NCBI GenBank assembly: GCA_021292105.1 | Contig: CM037870.1 | Coordinates: 32,421,905 to 32,485,904 of the forward strand | Reading direction: 5' to 3' | DNA: 64,000 nt | DNA from: Anadara kagoshimensis | Taxonomy: Eukaryota; Mollusca; Bivalvia; Arcoida; Arcidae | Shown here: in pieces, positions 1 to 13,800 of the stretch | Position numbering within the stretch: the first letter of the stretch is position 1 | How the letters are laid out: every line of letters starts with the position of its first letter | Position numbers and translations under genes: made by a program | Notes under the pieces: model-generated | Told to the model about the DNA's origin: nothing | Seen by the model: the letters and a program-made list of their open reading frames with translations, nothing else | The model's database searches: none

Positions 1-57
1 GTCTCGATATAAGTGCACGATATTCTTGACCGAGACTTTAAACACCATTACTCAACT
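1..57 (+). mobile_element. 3' end of SINE S1, cut by the window edge
   Basis: Matches the S1 tail (CTCGATATAAGTG then TTGACYGRGACKTTAAACACC). The element's 5' part lies left of the window. Confidence 0.75.
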
Positions 58-499
58 CCTACACCACACATTTAACAACAATATTAATAGACATATTTAA
101 TAAAAGCCCATTTTCATGTTATCATTTCACATTTTTTCTCGTGGCTTTTTTCTGTTATGATAAATAACGATTTTGATTGCATGTGCGTTAGTTTGACCGA
201 TTTTAGACTTATATGCCATTAGACAATAGACTACTAAATAGCATGCCGATTATATTTGGTATTTATACGAAACGTTAAGCAGGAATTTTCTGTAACAGTG
301 AGTAAGGAAGTTTCGTAATTGACTCTAACAGCCAAAATAATACGAATAACGTAACAAACAGAATCAAATAAATTATAACTTATACAAATCATGTTGAGTA
401 AAGTGGCAGATACCGACAGTATTCCCGTCTAAGACATTTATATACAGCCGACACAATTTGATGTTCTTTGATTGCCGTCTGCCACTGCAATAAACTGTA

Positions 500-776
500 A
501 CGGATCATTAGCGACGTGTGATTAGAGCGCGCCCCCGTCGCTCGCTCTGAGAAGGAGGAAAAAGGAATATTGTCTTTATTTTTATAAGATATCTATCAAT
601 GAAGATCACGCTAATTTCAAGCAGACCTAAAGTAACATACATAAAAAGTGATATTTTATTGTTAACAAGGATTTGAGAATTATTTAATTTTTCTGTTTTA
701 TTGCCAATTGGAGTCTTCGAATACCAGAAATTCCTTTACAGAAGAATGCATTCCACGTACATCATATTAACAATGG
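500..776 (+). promoter_or_regulatory. Possible CpG-bearing promoter and short first exon
   Basis: A GC-rich CpG patch (GAGCGCGCCCCCGTCGCTCG near 526) stands out in AT-rich DNA. About 220 bases on, ATGCATTCCACGTAC (747) opens a ten-codon frame that ends in ATG|GTAAGT at 775. It could be a first exon of the Frizzled/YWTD transcript or of a gene I cannot see. If joined to 10738 the frame would meet a stop at once, leaving only an upstream ORF. Confidence 0.25.
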
Positions 777-2937
777 TAAGTTTTTTTATTTTATAAATAA
801 CTAATTGTTATTGATATTAAACTTTTTTTAATTAGTGAAGGATATAAAATTTGAATTGTTTAATTGGTTATTTAATGATGAATTGTTTTATTGTTTTAAA
901 CAAATTTAAAAAAAAAATAAAATTAAAATTAAAAAAATGGTTTCACAATTTTGGTCCATGCACTACTGATGAGGAATGGTATTTCGAAACGGCCGTCTAG
1001 CGCTGTACAGTGAAAACTGGTATATTATGTAATTGCAATTTAAATTGTGTATTGGCATTTCCGTGCCTTCGTTTTGTTGTGTTGGTCTTGGTTGTTCAGT
1101 TTGTCATTTTGTGCTTCTAAAACATGTACACGTGGCGGTTGTAGCTAGCTAGAGCAGACAGGAGGTGCTTACACATCCGGAGCACCCGTTCCCACTTCTC
1201 TGGTGAAAGTTCACATGTTTAAGACAATTAGCCAGTTTTCAAAGTTTTTACTTTGCTTTTGTGATTTTGATTTAGACATTGACTGGTAAATTTTTGTTTT
1301 TGTTTTGAATATCTTGGCTTTGTTTGTAAGGTATTTATGTAATTCATTTAAATATTTTTATTTGTGTCAATGTCTATTGTAGCGTCTATGTCTTAAATTC
1401 CAATTTTCTGGTATGTTTTGTTCAAGAGCTAATTGATGGTAGATTTTAAAATGTTAGTAAAATGCCGAAAATGCTTTGAAGTCATATTGAAAACTATATA
1501 TCAGCTTGAGAATGACTAATTTTGACCACACAAACAAGGGTGTTTTGGTCGTTATGTGCAGTGTCCGTGTCATATACCATTTTTTTAATTTAATCACAAA
1601 ATACATTAAAAAATGGTATATGACAACTGTATTTGTGTTAATTATGAAATTAGTCTATCGCATTGACCGTCTGAATGAAGATCTCCAATAAAAAAGGAAA
1701 TAGAAAGTTTTTCGGAGAACGTAACCAACTTATGGCTATGGCCAAACAAACGTCTCCGGAACCTTTTAATTTCAAATTATGAGAATACATAGTGAAACCG
1801 ATCGGTTAGAATTGACAGATTATTGAGAGATGCGGCACCCACCCTTGTGGTAGTAATACAAGCTATCAACATGCGTACTGAGCTGTGCTTGTGACAGAGA
1901 ATTATGCAAACGACCAAATGAAGAAACATAATATACAGTACAGACCTGCCGAAAGATTAACACCGAGCTAGCAAAAAGTTATCGGAGCTCGGCTGCAAAG
2001 GTTATATGATGATTATCACAGGAAGTGCATTTGTGTTCCATCTAGGGACCTTCCATACTTTATTTTGTTCAAGCTGAAGATTTTCAAAGATTAGCCAACA
2101 CAATATGTTCCGCTATATTTAATAATGGAATTTCAATAGACTTTAATAAAATATGGATTTTTTTCACTTATTTAAAATGAGTAACATGAAATCGTTATAC
2201 GCATGCCCAATACGTAGAATATATTTACCTGATATACGTCACCAAGGCATCACTTCCGGAGTAAACATCACTAATCTCAATATGTAATATCAACATAAGG
2301 GAATCATTTTCCTTTCGACAGAAATATTTTTGGTTATCAAGAATGAGCATTTTAGACTACGCTCAAGGTAGCAAATATTATCAAAGTTGTTTAAATTTAT
2401 TAGATTTTCTATGACAATTTAATCTCATTTTGCTCAGTCTTTTTCTATCTCTTCTCAATGTAAGCGTCCTCTGTAGAGGCCACAAGTTCCCTACTCTTTC
2501 GAAATTTACAGAGGTGTTTTAGCTTGTACTGAGACACAGGACCTCGATTTTGAAATTTCATCCGAAAGACTACTGAGTAACGAGTTTTTTTCAGCTCCAG
2601 CTAAATAGTATGAGCAGTTGAAAATCGCCTCAAAAAGTTTCCAAGTCACGAGTGAGGTTAGAACCCACAACCCTAGACTTTTAAAAGCCATAAATATTGC
2701 ATATTTCACTCTCATAACCACAGTGAATTCGACAATAGTGTCCAATTTTAAATGTGGATAAAAACCCTATGTAAAACACGTAATTTTATTTAAAACCGAC
2801 AACAAACCCAAATATTTGTTTTATCTATGTTTACTATGTTTCAGAGATATTATATAAGGTTTTATCACATAAAGATGATTTACATGCGTGTAAATGTTGC
2901 AGGTATATCGATAGTATCTATCGGTAAAGAAGTTTTT

Positions 2938-3700
2938 ATGCAGTACAGACCTATCAAAAGTTTAACACTTAGCTAACAAATTAGTGTCAAATCGCATATC
3001 TGACAGGTAATCTCGGTTCCTCTTTAGCGATAACTTTCTGATAGGTGCTATCTATTTATCGGTTCCTTTTTCGACCACCAGCTATAGATTTCTCGGTCAC
3101 TTGGCAATCCCAGCTTCGAATCGTTTTCCTAATGTCAGTGTTAAACTCTCGACAGGTATGTACAGTACAGTCCTGTCGAAAGTTTAACACCGAGCTAACG
3201 AAAAGTACCCAACACTTGGCTACCGGATGATCGAGACATAGATAGCTAGTGGATAAGAGAAAGTCTCGACCGCGTTGGAAAACTGTCGAGCTACAGCTAA
3301 CGAGGAGATTATTTGAACGGTCTAGATTTAGCACTAAGTAGTTAGCTTAGTGGAAGCGCGTGGCCTAGTGGTTAAGGCGTTGGACTCATGATTCGAAGGT
3401 CGTGGGTTCCTGGACCGGGCGATGTGTTGTGTCCTTGAGCAAGACACTTAATTTCACGTTGTTCCAGTTCACTCAGCTGAAAAATAAATGAGTACCAGCA
3501 AAATGCTGGGGGTTAACCCTGCGATGGACCGGCGTCCCATTCAGGGGAGAGTCTTGTACTCTCAGTCGCTTAACGCCACGGAAACCGGGATAAGCTCCGG
3601 CCTGATGAGCCTAATGGCTCGGGACAGAGTTTAACTTAACTTGACTTAGTTAGCTTAATGCTAAACCTTTCGACAGGCCTGTACTGTACTGTACTGCAAT
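2938..3700. mobile_element. Family C inverted-repeat element(s), compound, with SINE
   Basis: Ends of the type ACAGACCTGTCGAAAGTTTA and its complement occur near 2942, 3150-3190 and 3660-3690. Two elements therefore lie end to end, the second split by SINE S2. The interior has GCTGTTATCTATTTCTCG blocks. No coding capacity. A further fragment lies at 1934-2010. Confidence 0.75.
3351..3646 (+). mobile_element. SINE S2 (different tRNA-derived family)
   Basis: Head GTGGCCTAGTGGTTAAGG (box A) with AGGTCGTGGGTTCC (degenerate box B). A central block GTCCTTGAGCAAGACACTTA follows, of the kind shared by many animal SINEs, then a GC-richer body. TAGTTAGCTTA flanks it (3340-3350 and 3647-3657). It is inserted in a family C element. 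Confidence 0.87.
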
Positions 3701-4287
3701 ATCATCCCAGCGTCTTATCTTTTTATCACGGGTTTGTAACAAAACTCGTTCAGCTTTTAATCATCCCGTACTGTTGATTGATGAGGGATAACGTTTCCTT
3801 ATTTCTTCCTCATGAGTTTCTCTGTAATGTATATATCTTTTCTTTTTTCTTTCACTTCACAATCGGGTTCAGATCGTTTGATGGTGATTTTCAAACTCGA
3901 TTGTCTTTACTCTTCACTTACATTAATGGCGGAGCATGGTTCAACAGGTGGTGAAAATCAAATAAAAATTAAACTGAAATGCCGAGTTTGTACAGTGAAA
4001 ATTCTCTTTACATTTCCTGTAATTGTCGTGTTGTAAAAATTTAAATATGTAATTCATTGTTTTGTTGTCACTTCGCAATCGGTTTCAGAGCGTTTGATGA
4101 TGATTTTTAATACTCGATTGTCTTTATTCTTCACTTTAATGAAGGAGCATGGTTCAGCAGGTAAAAATCGAATGAAACTAAACCAAAGTGCTGAAATGGT
4201 ACTATTTAGCATTTCCTGGTTTACATTGAAACATAATACTAATTCATAACCGAATTACAATCCAAAAACAAAGTTTAAACTGGCAAA

Positions 4288-4865
4288 GTAAGTTAATCAC
4301 GTGAATCTCCACCAGGGAAGCGAGACGGGTGTCCCAGGAGGATAATCACTTCCTGTTTGGCTAGCTACATCCACCACGTGTAAAATCCAAATTGAGAATG
4401 AAATGAACATGAAACTATGGAGTTGAGTAATGGTGTTTAACGTCCCAGTCAAGAATATTTCACTTATATCGAGACGTCGCCAGGTATAGGTGAAGGTGCA
4501 GAAATTGTGCCTGTGCGTTGCGCTGATGGCATTATACAGCAGGGTTCTTTAGCGTGCCAAGCCCACCGTGACACGGGACCTCGTTTATTTTAAGTTCCCA
4601 TCCGAAAGAACCGTGACTTTCATTTCGTAATGCCGAGTGATTGGCGAAAGAGCAGTCACTACCCACTTTCAAGTCTTGGGTCAGACCCGGCCGAGGATCG
4701 AACCCACGACCTCCCACTTACGGAGCGAGCACTCTACTAACTGAACTGCGCAGTGGTCTACATGAAACTATGGGACGTCGAATATATCTAGGAGCGTTTT
4801 GAATACATAGACATCATAATTATCAACAATACTGTAATGAAGGCCATGAAACTTTTGGTAGTTAT
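4288..4865 (-). mobile_element. Family A dispersed repeat, split by SINE S1
   Basis: Family A is recognised by CACGTGGCGGGTGTAGCTAG, GGTGCTTACCCTTCCGGAG and TTCCCTGGTGGAAGTTCACG, with a left arm GGATATATTTGACGTCCCAT. Here it reads on the minus strand and is interrupted at 4421-4759. Confidence 0.8.
4421..4759 (-). mobile_element. SINE S1, full length, with 14-bp target duplication
   Basis: tRNA-derived head with box A and box B (the TAGTTGAGTGCTCGC and GATCCTCGGCCGGG regions read on the minus strand). It is followed by the S1 body and 3' tail. ACATGAAACTATGG flanks it on both sides (4407-4420 and 4760-4773). It splits a family A repeat (about 4288-4860). Confidence 0.92.
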
Positions 4866-7428
4866 AAAGTTTTAGAAAAGTTATACACAATTAATTTACA
4901 TAAGCATTTTACAAAGAACAATGTTTGAGCAGGTAAAATTGATAATGCCATGTATTATTGCTGCAGTTTTTGTCCATCAAATATTGTTTTATTATTTGCT
5001 TACTTGTTTACATTCTTATTCAATCTCTACTATTTTATGCAATGTGAAGCAGGGAAAAAACTCGTGTCCCGTGTGATATCTTATTTCAATCTTTTCGAAT
5101 CTATGTGGTTGTTCAGCGCCATCTATATAGCTGACTATAAAACGCATGAAAAGTCCACATCTATACTCTAAATGGCATTTTTAAAGTATACATCAAACTT
5201 ACTATGCACTATATTTGAAAGTATTATCCAAACAATTATTATGTTTTGTTTGGCTTTCCCAGACCCCCTTAAAAACGATGTAAACTATATCTACTGCATT
5301 TGCATAAATTCAGTGCACAAGGAAAATGCAAGAATAAAGTCGTATTTTCCAACAAACTCACAAAAAATTGTCAAAACTTAATACAAAATGTACTGACCTA
5401 ATAGGGAAAAATATTTTTCATTCATGAAAAAGTGAACTTAATTCTGTTCATAGAGGAATTTTTTAACTTTTTAACATAACAAATATGACTATGTCAAAAT
5501 TATCCCTTCTCTTACTTGGAACAACTATAAACGTTATGTCATAATTTGAATATTCATGATGATCACACTTGGAAAAAAACCCGTGCAACAATGACCTACC
5601 TGACCCTAAATGCCCTGATGTAACTTTGAATAAGGCCCAATTGGTGTATAAACTTGATCAAATTTTCAAAATCTTCGCAAAATTTCTCTATGTACAGAAG
5701 AACTGAACAATAATGTTTTTAATTAAAAATATAATTTCGTTAGGTCAGTGCATTTTAAATGCATTTTATTGATAGTTTAATGGAAACATTTTCAAATAAA
5801 AGAAATAAAGAATAAAAACCATGTGCCATCAATTTATGGAAATACAGTTGTCTGATACCGGAATGTTATTAGATACGTTAGAGCATGGTTTTTATAGACA
5901 TATCGATGATTGTGGTGTTCAATCGAAAATAGTATGTTTTATGTCGGGATGTACAGCCGAAGATACGAATCTATAAAAAATGTTTTATGTTCGTAACTTC
6001 TTGTATAACATTATAGATAAACTACTAGTATAAACAGATACATTTTATTGTTAGTTGTATCTTTTATTATTTATTTATCCGATGCGACTGCAATTATCTT
6101 TTCAGTTTTTGTTTCTTTGTTTCAAAAGACCCAGTGAACGTCTGTTTGGAATTGCCATTAACTAAAAGAAACTCTCATGATGAAATGGCCAATCCGTATA
6201 ACAATTATGCGGTAATCGTTGTCGCAACCGTTGTCTCCAACTTTCTTGTTTTTTGTTAAAGCCTTTTCAAAAATTGTTTTCTTCAAGAATATAAGTGACA
6301 TCTTAATCACTTAACTTTAAGGCATATATTCGCCTGTATGCGCTTCAAATTTCTGCAATCTTTCTGTTATACTAAATGAGCATAAGAAATATTATGTAAG
6401 AACAGCTGGAGCTAGTAACAATACTCTGAAACATCTAGTATACAGACAAACATTATTGACGCTTCGGATTTCAGATAATGCATTTTTATAGAAAATAGGA
6501 TTTTAACATGCTGTTTAACTCTAAGTTGAAAAGTTGATAAACTGCCATGAATGTTTTGCATAGGTATTTTGATGTTTGATCATAAATGTTTAAGAATTCT
6601 CTTTTCATACAACTTTCAAACTTTTTTCTATTGATCCAACTAAAGCTTTACCAATAAAACGTGTATCAAGTTCTTCAATACTTAATTTCATCAATTTTAA
6701 TCAATTGTTAAAATGATTAAAACGCAATGCGCCATTAATTGTTAGATTAATAAGTTTAACATAAATTATGCTTCAGCAATTCAATTTACTTGGATATTTT
6801 AACCAAAAATTCTAAAATCTTTAGATAGAATATAATAAGCTTCTTAAAGCTTTAGTTTTATATTTTTGGTTATGCTATTACTTTGAATAACCATTGGCTA
6901 ATTGATGTATAATTCTTGATTCAGATACAAAATAAAAGGTTGTCATGGCTGCCTGTTTGAATTGGGGAGAAAATTAGCTGCATGATGTCAAATGACCATA
7001 AGTTGAACCCAATATACTCGATGTTTTATCAAATTGTTCATGACTCAAGACGTTGGTCAAATCTGCAGTTTTCTCCTTCTAATAATTCTACTTGTCAAAG
7101 ACATTCTGTGTGGCGTTAACGATATATGTGTGCTGTACTGACTTGGTTTCAAGTCTAGCAGACGGTTGATCCCATTGTTGTCACTGTCTGACCAAATACT
7201 CTTCCTGGGATAAAGCGATTAAGTTTAATTTCCGTCACTAATAACATTGAAGATGAATTAGGCTGTCTTTTGAGCTGCAAATGAACTGTCAAAGGCTAAA
7301 TCAATTTACAGTTAATATCATTTAGAAAACAGCTTAAACTGTCTTCTTTCAATTATAATGTGCTTTAAGCAGCTTGATATGTCCCTTCAATAATTTCCAG
7401 ACTTTTCAATAGGATTTAAGTGTATTAA

Positions 7429-7652
7429 GTGTAGCAAGAGTAGCAGATGCATTTATACAGAAAAGCTCACATATTAGACGCGCCAAAAAAGCGATGTAAA
7501 ACCACAGTAGAGTGCATTTCAATCACTTACGTACAGTTGTTAAGGCTTAAGGTGATATTACCGACAAGTGTAGCAAATGCAGGTATAAAGAAAAGCTCAT
7601 ATATAATACCCGCCAAAAAAGACAATGTAAAACTACTGGAAAATGCAAACTA
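7429..7652 (+). repeat. Two-copy diverged tandem repeat
   Basis: 7429-7524 and 7563-7652 share AGTGTAGCAA, GAAAAGCTCA, CGCCAAAAAAG and ATGTAAAAC in order. Confidence 0.7.
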
Positions 7653-7894
7653 CGGCGTGTTAATGATCTAATCTTCAAGATTATTTGTCTTCTATCGAAA
7701 AGAGACGAGCCGGGAGTGGGGCTTCAGTAATGCAATTTGTACTATTGCAATATGTTTATGACAATGAACTTATGGTCTTATCTTCAAATGCAATATTTGA
7801 ACTTTCTAATTCCCCGTCGTTAGAAGTATTATCAAAATGTTAATGTCCAAGACATAAAACTCAAACCGACCTAGTATGACAGATTAGTTTATTG

Positions 7895-8148
7895 TTGATA
7901 AGTTTGATGTCTTTGTGTCCAGGATTGCCCTGGATATATTTGACGTCTCATAGTTCCATGTTCCTTTCACACAATGTTGATTACACACGTGGCGGGTACA
8001 GCTAGCTAAACAGGGGGTGCTTACCCTTCCGAAGCACCCGGCCTCACTTCCCTGGTGGAAGTTCACGTGTCTAACCTAACTTGTCAGTTCCAAAGTTTTT
8101 ACTTTGCTTCTGGATTGTGATTCGGACATGGATTAGTATGTAAACATT
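7895..8148 (+). mobile_element. Family A dispersed repeat, near complete
   Basis: Good example of the ~250-bp unit, from TGATGTCTTTGTGTCCAGGA to GGACATGGATTAGTATGT. Other + copies: 1127-1275, 10290-10498, 15905-16075, 17793-17945, 36340-36540, 46500-46625. Minus copies: about 17440-17760 (split by MITE F), 29218-29345, 38060-38340. No ORF and no clear terminal inverted repeat. Confidence 0.82.
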
Positions 8149-8301
8149 TTTTTTATTTATTATAATAAATAATCTACAAAAAACATACTAAAAGAACAAT
8201 AAATAGTGGTACGTCATCCTCTGGTATATTCTTTCGAGTTGGAACTCAAATCGGATATATAAACACGGGTAGATATAGGAAAAGTCTTGATTCTTTTTAA
8301 A

Positions 8302-8578
8302 ACTAGAAAAACTGTGAGCCACAAGCTCACAAAAAATACCCCACCCCCCGTCCCTCACATAAAAAATCCACCGGATCAAATTTTTAAAAAGAAGGTACAC
8401 ATCAAGATTGTGTGAAAGTTTCATGAAAATCCATTGAAGGGTTTAGGAGGAGTTGCGGATAACAGATAGGTACCCTAAGGTGTAACGGAAGGACGGATGG
8501 ACACCCCTATCACTATATACCCCCCCCCACACACACACACACACACACACACTTTTTAAGCGGGGGGGGGGGGTATAA
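8302..8578. mobile_element. Family E repeat (GGGGGTATA type)
   Basis: Runs from AAACTAGAAAAACTGTGAGC, with the hairpin GTGAGCCACAAGCTCAC, through GAAAATCCATTGAAGGGTTT and GGTACCCTAAGGTGTAACGG, to a CCCCCC...TTTTTAAGCGGGGG hairpin. The loop of that hairpin has become an (AC)n microsatellite here. Other copies: 41915-42178 (inverted) and 60663-60933. Confidence 0.82.
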
Positions 8579-9686
8579 AAACAACGAACTTGTACTTCAC
8601 TGCCTCCATATAAGTTTGACGATCTAAAAAAAATGTCTGAAGTATTTAGGTACTAAGTATATAAAACACATTAGACCTATAAGATGTCTGCACTTGTAAA
8701 ACAGTTCACCTATCGATGATAAATTATTTTTTCATACGAGCCTGGGAAGCAAATGTCTTACTTTCTTTTGTCAGTTACATTTTTCAATCGGCAGAACATA
8801 TGTTAAATATACTCAGGCAGGGCCAATTGCAATCAATTACAATTAATAAACGGATATGATAGACAATCAGAAAATCTGATAAGATTTACAATGGAAGAAA
8901 CCATGTGTTTTGCGCATCAGGAAATACGATTGACTTGTGCATCTGAATGTTTGAATCTTAATCAATAACAAACTTAACATTATAGGTTCATTGCCTCGAT
9001 ATGACGCGGTAACCCTTTTATGAAGATATGAAAAACATAATAACGATGCATTTCTGCGAAGATCAAAGCAGACGTTTAGATTACGGTGGGGCAAAAACCC
9101 CTGACCTTTATTTGCATCGCTATTTCTAAAGAATTATTATTTACAAATATTTTTCCACCTGTTTTCAAATAACTGGCATGATTTCTTCATTTTTATGTCC
9201 TAGTAACCATTTATACTTATATAAACAACGTCTGTATCTAACAGGCTACATAAAAATACGGAAGTAAAACCGCAGTATTGTATATACGTGTGTTGAAGGA
9301 AGAATTGTCAGGTATTGCGTAACCACTTGTATACACTTGTATGAGACTCTGAGACCAATTATACGAATGCAAGTTATAGCACTATACACGCCATTTCTAG
9401 ACAGTTCAATTGTGAAATAAAAAAGCTTCAAAATGTGCACATTGGTGTTTTGGGGGTTTTTTAATTGAGGAAGAAGGATACTTTTTAAACTTAAACATGT
9501 ATTTAACAACAGCCATTGCTGTCCAGAGTACAAAAAAATAAAATTAATGAAAGACACAGACAGCCCAGATAAACAAATATTAGGTTTACTGAAACAAATT
9601 GTAATTTATTACTGAAAACGTTGTTTCATTATTGTTGTATGTATATAGTTTGTGATTGGTCACTGATGGTCACTGATAATACTTAT

Positions 9687-9693
9687 ATTATTA

Positions 9694-9740
<47 letters not shown>
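9687..9740 (+). repeat. (TTA)n microsatellite
   Basis: About 17 ATT/TTA triplets in a row. Confidence 0.95.
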
Positions 9741-9742
<2 letters not shown>

Positions 9743-10737
9743 TTTACATTGCTTCTGGATTTTGATTTTGAATCGAATTAGTATGTTTCCAGGCTACTAA
9801 GGGGTTTTAGCAATGCGTTCTTTTATTGGCATCATATCACATATACTTTGGTCCTTTGGGTATCTTTTCAACATCTCGAAAAAAATTTGGTTTCACAATT
9901 TTGGTCCAAGGACTGTACTGATGTGCTGTAAACGTTTAACTAATATAATATTCAATGAACATATCTCTAGCTAAAATTGCCTATTTATGAAGTATTAACT
10001 TTGTTTTGTTTTTTTTGTTTTTTTTTTTTTTTTGGGGGGGGGGGGGATTCTAATTTGAACACGGACAGGCATGCTTGTTTTTGATTATTTACGTGATGAT
10101 GTTTTGGCTTTATTAAGAAACAAAATGCAATTTGGTTGGTCGTTTACAGTACAAAATAACGTGAAATTTATGTCACGTAGTAGCGATGGAAGAGCTTGTG
10201 TGTTTTTTTTAACAATTTTGATGCAGTTCAAGGACGGATTGTTTTTTGGCGTTATTGGAATGGTCAAGGTCAATCTTAATGATAAATTTGATGTCTTTGT
10301 CCATGATTGTACTGGATATATTTGACGTCCAATAGTTCAATGTTCCTTTCACTCAATTTTGATTACACATGGGGCGGGTGTAGCTAGCTAAATAGGAATT
10401 GTTTACATTTCCGTAGCACCCGGCCTCAGTTCACGTGTTTAACCTAACTTGTCAGTTTTAAAGTTTTTACTTTGCTATTGGATTGTGGTTCGGACATCAC
10501 TCCCTAATTCAACCCTACCTTTCAGCTACTCTTAACTGTACCCTTAACGCACCTACGCGACGTACTTAAATAATAATCTCTCCCGTCATAACAACATCGT
10601 GTGGATAGTGTCGCCATTTTGCCAAAATTGTTATTATTGCAAACGCTGGCCAAAATTCCATTTTGCATTATAAGGATAAATATATTTTAAGAACAATGTA
10701 CCTCAAAATCTATACTGATGTTAATTGTATATTGCAG

Positions 10738-10817
10738 ACTTGAGTTATACGAGTGTTTAATTGGCTTACTAATGATCCAATGACAAACGGCGTATCTTTT
10801 CGTTTTAATCCTGGAAT
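10738..10817 (+). other. Possible 5' UTR part of the Frizzled/YWTD first coding exon
   Basis: A good 3' splice site (tatattgcag, ending 10737) lies 80 bases before the start codon. No in-frame coding sequence is visible in these 80 bases, so a non-coding 5' exon may be spliced on here. Transcription could equally start nearby. Confidence 0.3.
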
Positions 10818-13800
10818 ATGGCGGACATCTGGAGACGTCTGTACTTCACTTACTGGATAGTATCATCCTGCATATTGGTGTTCAAGAACGGAAATTGCCA
10901 GTTGTCTGAATTCAGTAATGGCAAATGTGAACCAATGAGAGTGAAATTTTGTGAAAATTTACCATACAACGAAACAATTTTGCCAAATGTTTTAAACGAA
11001 AATGACCAAGACCAAATTGCACTACAACTGGACAGTCAGTACCGGCCTTTGGTCAATATAGAATGTAGTGACCAGCTGATTCCTCTCCTGTGTTTTGTCT
11101 ACGTTCCAGTATGTACAGTAATGGGCAAACCGATACCGCCATGCCAAACAATTTGTATGCAAGCTAAAGCTGGATGTGGAAAAATAGTGAACGATTTCGG
11201 GTTTCCATGGCCTGAAGTTTTAAAATGTGAAAACTTTCCTATTTCTGGACTTTGTGTTGGTGAAAACTACACCTCAAATTCTGATATAACCACAAGTCAT
11301 GGGCAGATTGATTCTGTGACGCCAAAGTCACCAAATCAACCAGAGCAGGAACCAGTTGTAACAGGTAAACATTTTTACAATCGGGCTCGAATTCATGGAG
11401 TTATAATAGACAATAAGTTTATATGCTATTTGGCAAATGGCAACTGCCGGACTTTCTTTATTAGGTCTTGGTCATTGCCGTAATAGACCCTCAAATTCCC
11501 GCCTTCGTAGCGAATGCCATTCCTTACTTTTGTAGGGCGTATAAATATATATTGGTCGACAAACAAGTATTGCATTTCAGAATCCGGGGGAAAGATCAAA
11601 TTACAGTCAAACCTGTATATCAAGGCCAACCAAGGGAACCAGTAAAAGTGTCCTTTGTGGGCGCGTAGCCTTTATATACAGGTTCAAATGATATAAATAA
11701 AAAACAATTGGGATACAATTCTATTGACCTTTATAAGCAAGTGGTCCTTATATAGAAGATGGCTTGTAAGGCAGGTTTGACTGTATCTTTTGTTCTGAAA
11801 TATATATTAAAACATAAGATATTGAGTGTTTTATCATTTACGTCACAACAGCTAGAGCAAGCAAGAACACGCTACAACAATACCAACGAAATAAATGTAT
11901 ATAGACTTACATATTTATACCACATGTTATAAATCCCTACTCTGGAAGGTCAAAATGTCGGGTCAAATATCAAGACGTTCCATGGCGTTTATAACAATGC
12001 CAATTGATCTTGTAGCTGAAATTCCCAGACCTACATCAGACACATGGGGAGACACACGTCAATGCATCTTAAATAACCAAACTGAACAAAAACATATGCA
12101 ATACCTCTTTAGCATGCCTGGTATCTATTACGTGTGTTTTATAAAGTTTTTTTGGTCAAGGTACAATCAACATGTGTCCGTTTGGCGATATTAACCCATA
12201 GTATTGCCTTGTCAGTAACTGAAATTTTAACTTTTAATTTACATTTTATTATTGCATCACTAAGATAAAGTGCTCGCACATATTGGGTAATATTAAGATA
12301 TAAGAATGAAAGTCAATTGTCTTACGTAACCAGATCACAATTTCACAATCATCCCTTAACTACGATTTTCCCTCAACCTAAATCTGACAATGTAATGTTT
12401 TCAATTGTTTAAATATTCGAGAATTTTAAAGATGTCATTTTAGTTCAAGTAAATAATATTGTCAAAAATCTTGATTCCAAAAAAAATTCCCAAAATTTGA
12501 TAAATTTAAGTAAAGAAAAATATCAGTTAAGGAATGATTATGAAATTTGGCCAAGTCTTTTGACATCTGCTTGTATGCCTTGTATGTATTCACATTAAGT
12601 ATCCATTGCCTTATAATCATGTAAATTGTTTTATTTCAGATCCCTATGTTAATTTACCCGTATTCCTTATACTTTCTACCTATGACAGTATTCTGTTGTT
12701 TGACGTTCCGACTAAAGATATCATCACACTTCATTCCGGATTTGATCGAGGCGCCACATTGGATTTCCATTACAAAAAACAATGGATCTTCTGGTCCCAC
12801 GACTCTGATGGAAGGATTTACAGAGCATCATTAACTCTTGATGGTAAAACATTTTAACCTTTTTTATATTTATTTCAGCTTTTGAAAAATATAGACCCAT
12901 TATAAGATATTGATTTAAACAAAGTGTATTTGAGAAGCGCGTATACTACAATACATACCTGTCGAAAGTTTAACAATAAGCCAGCTAATTGGTACTGAAT
13001 CGGTAGGTCAACTGACCTCGTCCGTTTATACCAGAACAGTTGCTGTCTAAAACTCAGCATATTTGCCGTCACTAGCTACATGTATCTATATCTTGACCAC
13101 TAGGCAGCTAAGTTTTGACTCTTTTTCGTTAGTTCAGTATTAAACTTATCGACAGGTTTGTTATTACATATTATACCAGTTTTAATTTTACAGCACTATA
13201 CGGCCGTTTCGGGGTACAATTCCTCATCAGTAGTGCTTGGACTAAAATTATGAAACCAAAATTATTTTGAAGATGTTGAAAAGCTACCCAAAGGACCAAA
13301 ATATATTTTACCAAATTAAGCTAAGGAAATACTTTGCATGAGGGGGTATGCCTTAGTTTTTGAGAAATTTCAAATTTTAACTTGCAGGAAATTTAAACAA
13401 TTATAGTATATTTCTGACAATAATACGAAATTAATGTCTACTGAGTTTGTGATATCCTCGGGTCACCAGCCACCAGCAGAGATATCGGCTCAGGGGTTTA
13501 AATTACATATTATACCAGTTTTAATTTTACAGCTATAGACGGCCGTTTCGGAATACAATTTCTCATCAGTAGCGCTTGGACCAAAATTATGAAACCAAAA
13601 TTATTTTGAAGATGTTGAAAATCAAAAACAAACATACTAATCCATGAAAAGCTACCCAAATTAAGCTAAGGAAATACTTTGCACGTAAAGTACTTTGTCC
13701 ATTGTACATTTCTGTCTGAAGTAAAACACTGAGCTAACCAAAAGGAATCAAAAATAGGCTACCGAGTGGCTAAGATAAGATAGGTAACGGCATAAAAACT

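Larger units (their letters stand above)
777..10737. other. Repeat-rich stretch, no confident gene
   Basis: It contains families A (1127, 4288, 7895, 10290), B (930, 9885 fragment), C (1934, 2938) and E (8302), SINEs S1 and S2, a two-copy repeat at 7429 and microsatellites. Between them (5.0-7.4 kb, 8.6-9.6 kb) I see only AT-rich unique sequence. Open frames there are short, with no domain or paired splice signals. Confidence 0.7.

Noticed and set aside
745..776. First coding exon of the Frizzled/YWTD gene
   Set aside because: Joined to the nearest good acceptor (10737), the frame stops at once. The later ATG at 10818 already starts a complete signal peptide.
3056..3334. Minus-strand 92-codon frame
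   Set aside because: Lies fully within family C inverted-repeat sequence; no domain.
7447..7671. 74-codon + strand frame
   Set aside because: Arises from a two-copy diverged tandem repeat; no recognisable domain or splice context.
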